22,072 nucleotides of DNA. It comes from a virus. Under the pieces are notes generated by a model, which did not search any database, was not told the origin of the DNA, and worked only from the letters and a program-made list of their open reading frames with translations. Below are positions 15,634-22,072 of the stretch, one piece after another (within the stretch, counting starts at the first letter, position 1; the number at the start of each line of letters is the position of its first letter). The stretch lies in IMG/VR virus record IMGVR_UViG_3300021959_000450, positions 1 to 22,072 of that record; one strand, given 5' to 3'. The position numbers were made by a program, and so were the translations under genes.

Positions 15634-17508
15634 TTAATAGTCTGAGCTTGATGTTGAACGATATCCAACACCTGCACTCGATTCACCACTTGCGATGGTG
15701 TCTACTTCACCTTTTACCGAAATGTCTGACGCAGATATATCAATTAGATTACCTCTAGTTGCCACTACATCATAACTGTTAGGTATAACAGTGAAATCAA
15801 TAGAACGATCAGTGTTTACTGTATTAGTAATTGTGACCGCTCCAATTGTTATTTTTCCGTTTGAATAATCAACTGAACCAGCTTGATTATCTTGGTAAAT
15901 TCTTGTTGCACCTGAGAGATAATATCTTCTCAAGTTACCAGCTCCGTCATCGTCAAAGTATTGAACTCTAACGGAATCTCCTTGAACATAAAATCCTGTG
16001 GTTGAGAGTATACCACCACCTGACTTATTATAGTTATTATTGGGATGGTAGAATCCATTAGCAAAGTCTGCATAAAAACCTAGACTTTGATTTAGTGTGA
16101 CTTTCTCTCTTTTTCTTAAACGAATATTTGTAATGTTAGAAAGAATGGATGTCTCTGCTTGATCGATTGCAAACACTAGTTTTGAATGTCTGAAGATAGA
16201 ATCGAAGTTATTTAGATTCTCATCATCATAGTTTATAATTGCATTAGACACTAGTGTTTCCAATTCACCTTTTGATAACTGTGTGAAAGAGGGATTATAT
16301 TTAAATGTTGTTGAAATGATAATCTTAACAATTGCAGGGTCTACAATAACAGGTCTAACAGTTAACATGTTTAACTGATTTAATTTAGTTCTGATTACTC
16401 TTTTTTCTTCTGTTGTTAAGTAGTCACTGTTTGTTGGTTTGATTGCAAGGAACACCTTACCATACTCAGGTGGATTGTTGTCCTCACCACCCCATACTGC
16501 AACTGCATCTGCATTTGGATAGTATTCACTTACTTTTGCTTTATAGTCATTAAGTGTCACAAGTCTGTTTTGTGAAGTATAGAATTTATTTGCTTTAAAC
16601 TTAATAGACTCTATTGATTCTTTTTCTGCACCACCTTGAGCTGGTTGAATACATGTAATAATTGAATCACTGAATCCATTGATAGATGTCAACTGTTGAA
16701 ATACTTTTGCACCTTCAGCATGTTCACTTGAAACAACAATATAAGTAACAGTGATAATGTCACCGTCTAAAAGTTCCTTACCCAACACACCGTCACCAAA
16801 ATATACTTCAGTGTGTCCTTCTTCGTTTTCTTGTGTATAGTAGACTGTGCTAGTTGTGTTAATTGTAGATACATCTGTGGATAGAGTATAAGATGTTGAT
16901 ACACCACCTGAGTTCACAGATACATCGATATATGCTCTATCTACTCTCTCGTTTGATAGCACAAACTTAGAATTTTTTACCTGTCTGTCATATACGAATA
17001 CATCTGTTACATAAGTTCCCTGAACAAGTGGGATGTCCACATAGTTATAAGTTGAACTGTTCTGTGTTGGTTTGATTGAAGAAGAAACTACGAACTCATA
17101 GGTTGAACCATCAAATACTGTTTGAAACCTTGAACCTCTTAAAAGAGTCATATCATTAAGTGTAGGATATGTTCCGTTTGCATTTCTAACATTTCTAAGA
17201 CTCATCTCAACGATAGCCTTTGATGCTTTCTCAGATGCAGGAACAAATCCTAAGTCCTTTGCACGAGACACTACATTCTTTCTAATTTGTGCAGAGTCTA
17301 AGAATAACTCTGAAGCTGCAATGTTAGTGTTTACTGCACTAATGTGTGATGCATAGGAAAGAAGATCAATAATAACAGAAAGAGTAGACCCCTCAAAGTT
17401 GTAATCCTTTAAACGATCTTGTCCTTTAAGATAGTTCTTAAGGTTATTACCTATTGCTTCAAAATCTAAATCGGTAACATTAATCTGTGAACTTTTAGTT
17501 GTTGCCAT
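15634..17508 (-). CDS. 6: Baseplate wedge protein gp6 (Baseplate_J family)
   Basis: 624 residues, close to the 660 of T4 gp6. The N-terminal region (DLDFEAIGNNLKNYLKGQ, then FEGSTLSVIIDLLSYASHI) and AASELFLDSAQIRKNV match gp6/Baseplate_J proteins, which describe the loading of sequential domains in the wedge ring. EVYFGDGVLGKEL at about 234-246 is the typical Baseplate_J core. In T4, gp6 dimers encircle the hub and their rearrangement starts sheath contraction. The ATG overlaps the TAA of gp25 by one base (TAATG), with AAGGAC 7 bases upstream. The gp25-gp6 order fits their direct contact in the wedge. Confidence 0.95.
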   Translation of the reverse strand: MATTKSSQINVTDLDFEAIGNNLKNYLKGQDRLKDYNFEGSTLSVIIDLLSYASHISAVNTNIAASELFLDSAQIRKNVVSRAKDLGFVPASEKASKAIVEMSLRNVRNANGTYPTLNDMTLLRGSRFQTVFDGSTYEFVVSSSIKPTQNSSTYNYVDIPLVQGTYVTDVFVYDRQVKNSKFVLSNERVDRAYIDVSVNSGGVSTSYTLSTDVSTINTTSTVYYTQENEEGHTEVYFGDGVLGKELLDGDIITVTYIVVSSEHAEGAKVFQQLTSINGFSDSIITCIQPAQGGAEKESIESIKFKANKFYTSQNRLVTLNDYKAKVSEYYPNADAVAVWGGEDNNPPEYGKVFLAIKPTNSDYLTTEEKRVIRTKLNQLNMLTVRPVIVDPAIVKIIISTTFKYNPSFTQLSKGELETLVSNAIINYDDENLNNFDSIFRHSKLVFAIDQAETSILSNITNIRLRKREKVTLNQSLGFYADFANGFYHPNNNYNKSGGGILSTTGFYVQGDSVRVQYFDDDGAGNLRRYYLSGATRIYQDNQAGSVDYSNGKITIGAVTITNTVNTDRSIDFTVIPNSYDVVATRGNLIDISASDISVKGEVDTIASGESSAGVGYRSTSSSDY

Positions 17509-17924
17509 TATCGTGTCCTTCTTATGTTAAACTGTGTCTGTTGTGATGGTTGTCCTGATTTTATAGAGTAGTTCACAGTTACACTCAGTTCGTTATTGTC
17601 AAGTTTATTTAAAGTGATGAAGACATTTTTAACTCTAGGTTCAAAATTCTCAATAGTCTTTTTGAGATTGTTCTGAACACGCTGTAGTCTTCTGTCGGTG
17701 TCTAACTCAAACAACATGTTTCGTAGACCACCACCTAAACTTGGTTTGAATGGTCTTTCGTAGTAGTTGGTTAACACTATGTTCTTGATTGATCTCTTAA
17801 TTGCATCTGAATCTAGTCTTCTAGAAACATCCCCAGTTATAGGGTGTGCAGAGAATAACAAATCTATATCTGAATATAACTCGTTATTTGCTACTGTTTT
17901 TGCCTTGCTAACTATATCAACCAT
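17508..17924 (-). CDS. 25: Baseplate wedge protein gp25
   Basis: 138 residues against 132 in T4. The family hallmarks are present: SDIDLLF near the start, ERPF at 56-59 with GGGLRNMLFE behind it, and the EPR motif at 95-97 (FEPRVKNV), the conserved signature of gp25-like proteins. Gp25 sits at the base of the sheath in the wedge core and nucleates the sheath together with gp6 and gp53. There is no other in-frame Met, so the start at 17924 is likely. It has no nearby Shine-Dalgarno sequence, and an exact late box ends just 5 bases before the ATG, which is unusual. It ends in a TAATG overlap with gp6. Confidence 0.95.
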   Translation of the reverse strand: MVDIVSKAKTVANNELYSDIDLLFSAHPITGDVSRRLDSDAIKRSIKNIVLTNYYERPFKPSLGGGLRNMLFELDTDRRLQRVQNNLKKTIENFEPRVKNVFITLNKLDNNELSVTVNYSIKSGQPSQQTQFNIRRTR

Positions 17925-17929
17925 TATAC

Positions 17930-17937
17930 TATTTATA
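17930..17937 (-). promoter_or_regulatory. T4-type late promoter box directly before gp25
   Basis: Exact minus-strand TATAAATA in the 17-bp gap between gp5 and gp25. Only five bases (GTATA) separate it from the ATG. With the T4 spacing, transcription would begin at or within a base or two of the A of the start codon, giving a leaderless gp25-gp6 mRNA. Confidence 0.6.
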
Positions 17938-17941
17938 CATC

Positions 17942-19225
17942 CTAACTAGGTTTATCTGTATCTGAATTACTTGCAACATGGACAGGAACCTTATACTTGT
18001 GTTTATGTGTTGCAAGTGTTGGGCCGTTACCTGCATCTGTAGAGATATCACCTTTTGCATGGATGGTAGAGTCATTAGTTTGAGCTCCAGTCACATGAAG
18101 TGTTCCTGTCACCGTAGTGTCAGAAATAATCTCTGTAGTGTTATTACCAGTGATTGTAATCTTACCTTCTGAGGTTACATCGGTTGTCCCACCAATCGTT
18201 CCTGTAAAGTTTCCTTTAGTTATGGTTGAAGTTACATTACCTTCTGAAACTGTCATGTCTACATTACCCTTTGCAACATTAGTCACCACATTCCCAGTGC
18301 TAACATTGATGGTCACATTACCGTAACCAACTTGTAGATCAACATTACCAGCTACATACAACTTGTCATCTTTTAAAATTGCAGTGTAGTTATTGTTTAC
18401 AACTCTTGTTACTTCAGAACCATCGGGATGTATCTCATGGAAGGTTCCTGATCTGTGATGAATGTTTAGTCGTTCTTTTCCGACTGTGTCATCCATCTCA
18501 AAGACATGTCCTGACTCTGATTGAATAACTTTGTTAAAAGGATATACGGGTTCTGCCTGAACATCTACAAAGTCATCTAGTAGTTTTTGTTCTTCAGGTC
18601 TCTCTTCTTCCGTTACCTGAATCACATGATTGAGTTTTTCTCCTCGTGCAAGACTTGACAAATCTGAAGCATCGACATATAGTGGATACCACGGAAGTTT
18701 ATCTTCTGTAACTTCTTGTTCTTTGATGGTTGACCCAGTTGAATCATATTTAATCTCTAATGATTCAGGTGACTTAGGTGCAGTGTCCATTGCAAGTGTA
18801 AGACCATGTGGTCTGTTCGGTGCATGTTGAGGATTGGGCCCATCGGGTGTTTCTGCATATGCATCTACTGTTAATCGTCTAGGGTCATTGAATCCTTTCT
18901 CAACACCACGACTTAATAACTCATCTGTGATTGTTTCTTTATATCCTGCCTGAGGAATACCAGCTGCAACACCAAATACAATTGGGTCTTGCATATCTTT
19001 ATCTCTAAAGACACCAAACACTGTTGACCCTTCAACGAGTCCGTGTTGTGTTCCAATACCTGAGAGTCCTGCACTGGTCGTAGGAAGAAGAACTTGACAC
19101 CATGGGAGATCAGGAGTTGAGATCATTTGTTTGTCGTCTGTATGAATACCATGCACACGAACACGAACTCTTCCTATTTTAAGAGGGTCATTTCTATCTT
19201 CTACTATACCGTAAAATGTTTTCAT
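17942..19225 (-). CDS. 5: Baseplate hub/spike protein gp5 (OB-fold plus beta-helix, no lysozyme domain)
   Basis: The 427 residues are shorter than the 575 of T4 gp5. Residues 1-95 form the gp5/VgrG OB-fold domain (MKTFYGIVEDRNDPLKIGRV with RVRVHGIH, LPWCQVLLP, GSTVFGVFRDKD). The middle has a VIQSESGHVFEMDD segment and HHRSGTFHEIHPDGS, typical before a spike. Residues 293-346 hold six 9-residue GNVxxxVxx repeats, the beta-helix of the membrane-piercing spike. H407 and H409 in THKH resemble the metal-binding HxH of spike tips. No lysozyme domain is present between the OB-fold and the helix, unlike T4. The start overlaps the previous stop (TAATG) and has a strong GAGGAAAT site. The gene follows the gp27-like gene, its trimeric partner. 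Confidence 0.9.
   Translation of the reverse strand: MKTFYGIVEDRNDPLKIGRVRVRVHGIHTDDKQMISTPDLPWCQVLLPTTSAGLSGIGTQHGLVEGSTVFGVFRDKDMQDPIVFGVAAGIPQAGYKETITDELLSRGVEKGFNDPRRLTVDAYAETPDGPNPQHAPNRPHGLTLAMDTAPKSPESLEIKYDSTGSTIKEQEVTEDKLPWYPLYVDASDLSSLARGEKLNHVIQVTEEERPEEQKLLDDFVDVQAEPVYPFNKVIQSESGHVFEMDDTVGKERLNIHHRSGTFHEIHPDGSEVTRVVNNNYTAILKDDKLYVAGNVDLQVGYGNVTINVSTGNVVTNVAKGNVDMTVSEGNVTSTITKGNFTGTIGGTTDVTSEGKITITGNNTTEIISDTTVTGTLHVTGAQTNDSTIHAKGDISTDAGNGPTLATHKHKYKVPVHVASNSDTDKPS
18188..18349 (-). repeat. Six 9-residue GNVxxxVxx repeats in the gp5 spike
   Basis: Residues 293-346: GNVDLQVGY, GNVTINVST, GNVVTNVAK, GNVDMTVSE, GNVTSTITK, GNFTGTIGG. They are exactly 27 bp apart. The T4 gp5 beta-helix uses 8-residue VxGxxxxx units, so the period differs. 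Confidence 0.88.
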
Positions 19226-20676
19226 TATATTTCCTCAGGGTTTGCAGTTGAAGTCAATGGTTTGACATTTACTAGTTTATCCATGTAACTTTCTTTTACA
19301 CACTCCATGTGTATGACCCCCACTCCTTTAGCTGGGTTACCTGCAACATTTATATCAGTGATCAAGTATCTACCATCATTTAGTTTGTCCGATACATCTT
19401 GTTCAGACGTAGGTTCGTTTGAGGGTAGTTTTAAAATCACTACAGTTCCAACTGACAAGTCTGTTCTCAAAGGAATAGTCACTGTAATGACTTGTTGTTG
19501 AAGAGTTTCTAAGAGAGCTCTTCTTTCTAACTTTGAATTATCTTTGTTATCAGCACCTTTAAAAATATCGTTGGTTGTGATATCATTGCTATCATCAAAA
19601 GAATGATTCATTTGATACTCGTATTCAATCAAACTATTGAAATGTTTGTTAGGTGGTAGGTCTACATCCAATTCACTGATTTGAGGAGACTGAGTTTTAT
19701 CTACTTGGTTCTCAGATGTAAAGACATATTCGTAATCGTCTTCCATATGTATCATTGGATAACCCGAAAGATGTTTACCTCTCTCAAAGGTTTCTTTTAA
19801 ATCAAAAACAATATCTTCTTCAATTTTTCTGACAGGGTCATAAGTCTTCATCATGGATGCATATGCACCACCCATTGTTGCACCTAGTGTATCAAATATT
19901 TGTGGTTTGTTAAATGCAAGTATCTGTGTATTCAACCCCCCCTTTGCATTGAGGTCTACCTCTCCAGTATTTGGGTCAGAATTTCTAGGTCGGAAAGAAA
20001 ACGGTAGAGGAAATTCCTTTGTGAACATATCCCCAATACTCTGATATCTAAACCCACCATTTAATGTCTGAAAGAAGAACATACTGTTTCTCCAGTCTGC
20101 ACCCACTCCTGTATCTCCATTGACCACACAATAGTCAATAACTTGAGAGGCTGTCCAGTTTGGACAAATAAATTGAAAGTTGTCGGGTATTGTTTCTTCC
20201 CAGTGATCAAACTCTTCTATAGGAATCTTTGCTTCATTAACTAATACATTCTCTAACATATCATCGAAGGAACCTCTTAATACTCTACTGAGTCTCGTTC
20301 TTCTACAGTGATAGGTTCTTGGTTCACATAAGTGCATTAAGAAAGCTTCTACTTTTTCTGATGGTCGTAATACATTATCTACTTTGTATACTCTAAAGGT
20401 TTTATCGATTGTGTATTCTTTAGATGCTTCTTCACCCATTCCTTCCATCTGTTTGATTGAAATCCTAACAAACTCTTGTCCTGAAAAACGATAGTTTTTC
20501 AAAAGTGAGATACCATCTATTACAGAAAGTGTTCCTGTGATAAATTTATTATAGATACTACTAAACAAGTTGAACTCATCCACTAGACCTCTAATGTCTA
20601 CTGACTCACCGTATTGATTTATCAGTGCAAGGGATTCAATTGTAAATTGACCCTGTATTTGATTTTCACCTATCAT
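19225..20676 (-). CDS. 27: Baseplate hub protein, gp27-like
   Basis: 483 residues against 391 in T4 gp27. The beginning (GQFTIESLALINQYGESVDI then FNLFSSIYNKFITGTLSV) and NWTASQVIDYCVVNG with FFFQTLNGGFRYQSI are typical of gp27/gpD hub proteins, which have two tube-like beta domains and form a trimer that joins the tail tube to the spike. It stands directly before gp5, its T4 partner, with a one-base TAATG overlap at each end. The extra length lies mainly in the second half (an acidic insert around 280-400). Call based on motif style and order; the remote alternative is an unrelated hub protein of the gpD class with the same role. Confidence 0.78.
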   Translation of the reverse strand: MIGENQIQGQFTIESLALINQYGESVDIRGLVDEFNLFSSIYNKFITGTLSVIDGISLLKNYRFSGQEFVRISIKQMEGMGEEASKEYTIDKTFRVYKVDNVLRPSEKVEAFLMHLCEPRTYHCRRTRLSRVLRGSFDDMLENVLVNEAKIPIEEFDHWEETIPDNFQFICPNWTASQVIDYCVVNGDTGVGADWRNSMFFFQTLNGGFRYQSIGDMFTKEFPLPFSFRPRNSDPNTGEVDLNAKGGLNTQILAFNKPQIFDTLGATMGGAYASMMKTYDPVRKIEEDIVFDLKETFERGKHLSGYPMIHMEDDYEYVFTSENQVDKTQSPQISELDVDLPPNKHFNSLIEYEYQMNHSFDDSNDITTNDIFKGADNKDNSKLERRALLETLQQQVITVTIPLRTDLSVGTVVILKLPSNEPTSEQDVSDKLNDGRYLITDINVAGNPAKGVGVIHMECVKESYMDKLVNVKPLTSTANPEEI

Positions 20677-21389
20677 TAGTTTCTCATTACTTTTTCAAAC
20701 TCTGATACTACTCTCTTAATGAACTCAGGTCTAATAACTTTAATTTTTCTTTTCTCTTCGTTGTGTTCGTATTCATGATCGAATATAGAGACTGGAGTCC
20801 ATCCGTCTCCTGCATGATTTCGTTTTAGACCATCTGCATTTACATAGTGACTCACTGAGTCTCTTTCCCAAATTGCATTTTGAATAGTAAAAGACTTTCC
20901 ACTGATTGCACCAGTGATCACCTCTCCGTTTACGAAACTGTCTGCCTCTGTGGCAATTCTTTTATGTAGGGGTTCTATTTTTATAATTCTTCCTTCTTTT
21001 CCTGAAGAAGTTGTAATTCTTTCACCTAGTAAAAACTTTTTAGATGAATCTATAATGTCTGAATAGTTGGATGCAATTAATGCTTGGCCAGGGTATTTGT
21101 CATTTATGTAGTGTTCAAAACTCTCTTGATCTAGATACCAATCGTAGTAGTTAGTATATTCATTAACCAAAAATAAAGTCCAATGTAGATCACTGTCTCC
21201 ATATAACTTTGCAGCTACTATATCAGGTCTTTCACCTTCTAAAATTTCATAGTAGGTGTAGTTTGTTAAACTAGGAATTGAAATATTTTCTACTGCAGCC
21301 TTACGAAAGAAATCTCGAATAGTTACAATCTTTCCATCTGAAAGTTTGTATTGTAGTTTCGGAAAATTTTGGAATAATTGATTAGCCAT
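20676..21389 (-). CDS. 53: Baseplate wedge protein gp53 (LysM-like)
   Basis: 237 residues against 196 in T4. Residues 1-45 (FPKLQYKLSDGK, IVTIRDFFRKAA) match gp53 N-termini. Residues 46-78 (YYEILEGERPDIVAAKLYGD, LHWTLFLVNEY) show the LysM-like fold known for gp53. Residues about 118-173 contain two copies of an F-x-x-G-E-x-I-T module (FLLGERITTSSGKEG, FVNGEVITGAISGKS) that probably explain the extra length. Gp53 clamps the inner wedge to the hub in T4. Start: ATG overlaps the stop of the upstream cap gene by one base (TAATG); the next gene starts the same way. Identity is well supported by motif and order. Confidence 0.92.
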   Translation of the reverse strand: MANQLFQNFPKLQYKLSDGKIVTIRDFFRKAAVENISIPSLTNYTYYEILEGERPDIVAAKLYGDSDLHWTLFLVNEYTNYYDWYLDQESFEHYINDKYPGQALIASNYSDIIDSSKKFLLGERITTSSGKEGRIIKIEPLHKRIATEADSFVNGEVITGAISGKSFTIQNAIWERDSVSHYVNADGLKRNHAGDGWTPVSIFDHEYEHNEEKRKIKVIRPEFIKRVVSEFEKVMRN

Positions 21390-22072
21390 TATCCATTACC
21401 CCCACCTTGATTTTGTGCTTGTTCAATTGCACCACCAGCTGCATCCTGATTAGCTGCAAATGCAGAATCACTAGTTTGTCTATCTAAAAGACTGTCCATA
21501 GACTTGAGACCTGATTCTGCACCTTTTGGATTTGCAGTAATCTCTTGATAAGACTCTTGAGTAAGAATTTTAATCTCTGCAAAGTCTAATGATATAGAAG
21601 TTTTGATTGGTTGACCGTCATAGTAAGTAGAGAACTTAAGACCACCTGTGTGGTTTACATCACACTTAGTTAATACACATGGAAGGAAACCATCTACCTT
21701 ATCTGCAATTGGCCCACCGAATTGAATATCCCAAACATTCGGCATGTTGAAAAACCCTTCGATATCTGATGGGTCATCTCCACCACCACCCATTGCAGGG
21801 TAAGTGTCAGGTAACATTGCAGTTCTAAAATAATAGATGATGTCGTTAATCATCTGTGCTTCTTGTTGTGACTTAGGGTAAAAAATATAGTTAAATGTAA
21901 ATGTTCTAAAGTCTACACCCTTTAACATTTGTTCTTGCATAGGGTTCTGTGCCTTACCTTGCATGAAGAACATCACATTACCTGTTGCATTGTTCATCAT
22001 ATTCTGTAGACCCGTCATTGCAGCTGTTACACCTGCCATGACACTGTCACCTATTGCATCAATCGTTCCCAT
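21389..22072 (-). CDS. 48: Tail tube cap/initiator protein, gp48 (or gp54)-like, 5' end probably outside the window
   Basis: At least 227 residues. The central pattern RTFTFNYIFYPKSQQEAQMI with NDIIYYFRTAMLP, then NVWDIQFGG, FLPCVLTKCDVNHTGG and TSISLDFAEIKILTQE, corresponds to the C-terminal, tube-like part of T4 gp48 (364 aa) and its paralogue gp54. These proteins cap the hub and start tube polymerisation. The Met used here is encoded by the last three bases of the window, so it may be internal, since T4 gp48 has a long extra N-terminal region. The C-terminal 40 residues are Gln/Gly/Ala-rich and look disordered. The gene is followed by gp53 through a TAATG overlap. Gp48 is favoured over gp54 only by usual gene order. 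Confidence 0.75.
   Translation of the reverse strand: MGTIDAIGDSVMAGVTAAMTGLQNMMNNATGNVMFFMQGKAQNPMQEQMLKGVDFRTFTFNYIFYPKSQQEAQMINDIIYYFRTAMLPDTYPAMGGGGDDPSDIEGFFNMPNVWDIQFGGPIADKVDGFLPCVLTKCDVNHTGGLKFSTYYDGQPIKTSISLDFAEIKILTQESYQEITANPKGAESGLKSMDSLLDRQTSDSAFAANQDAAGGAIEQAQNQGGGNG

Noticed and set aside
17934-17945. Three-codon frame ATG-TAT-AAA-TAG just before gp25
   Set aside because: The AGG in front is too close to serve as its ribosome site, and the sequence is better explained as the late promoter box.
18450-18920. T4-like lysozyme domain in gp5
   Set aside because: The stretch between the OB-fold and beta-helix shows no lysozyme E-D-T pattern or helical fold signature and is too short for OB linker plus lysozyme.
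1-22072. tRNA genes, insertion sequences, attachment sites or homing endonucleases
   Set aside because: No such signature was seen; the window is almost fully occupied by minus-strand structural genes with gaps of at most 75 bp.

Overview
This window is a nearly gap-free late structural module of a T4-like marine contractile-tailed phage (myovirus). All genes lie on the minus strand, so transcription runs from right (22072) to left (1). Several proteins are recognisable homologues of T4 baseplate proteins. The AT-rich composition, the cyanophage/pelagiphage-style giant structural proteins and the Q-x-P-Y-I-A-N-A repeat fibre proteins point to a phage of marine picoplankton (cyanobacteria or SAR11-type hosts). 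The host itself cannot be decided from this window. No tRNA, integrase, insertion sequence, CRISPR array or plus-strand gene was found.

Layout in transcription order: a gp48/gp54-like tail-tube cap protein cut by the right edge (22072-21389); gp53 wedge protein with a LysM-like fold (21389-20676); a gp27-like hub protein (20676-19225); a gp5-like hub/spike protein without the T4 lysozyme domain (19225-17942); gp25 (17924-17508); gp6 (17508-15634); a 157-residue small structural protein (15558-15085); a 1246-residue gp7-like wedge protein (15072-11332); gp8 (11283-9817); a 2233-residue DUF4815-type giant structural protein (9768-3067); a 70-residue coiled-coil protein (3065-2853); a 362-residue tail fibre (2860-1772); a 562-residue repeat-bearing fibre protein ending in a Hint (hedgehog/intein) domain (1762-74); and the start of another repeat-bearing protein of the same type, cut by the left edge (74-1).

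The first six genes build the tube cap, central hub/spike and inner baseplate wedge. The next group builds the outer wedge and attachment platform, and the last genes supply host-contact fibres. Five junctions use the same one-base overlap TAATG, which suggests translational coupling. Late transcription looks punctuated. Exact copies of the T4 late box TATAAATA occur, as far as could be seen by eye, only in the gaps before gp8 (two copies 11 bp apart) and before gp25. A one-mismatch copy sits before the 2233-residue gene, directly after a strong hairpin.

The most unusual content is the fibre pair at the left end. The 562-residue protein carries about 195 residues of short P-[YF] repeats, a beta-rich domain, and a C-terminal Hint domain that keeps the N-terminal Cys and TxxH motif but lacks the terminal His-Asn needed for C-terminal cleavage. 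Also notable are small beta modules that recur in different baseplate proteins, a possibly leaderless gp25 transcript, and a ribosome-binding site shown in the loop of a 5' hairpin before gp8.
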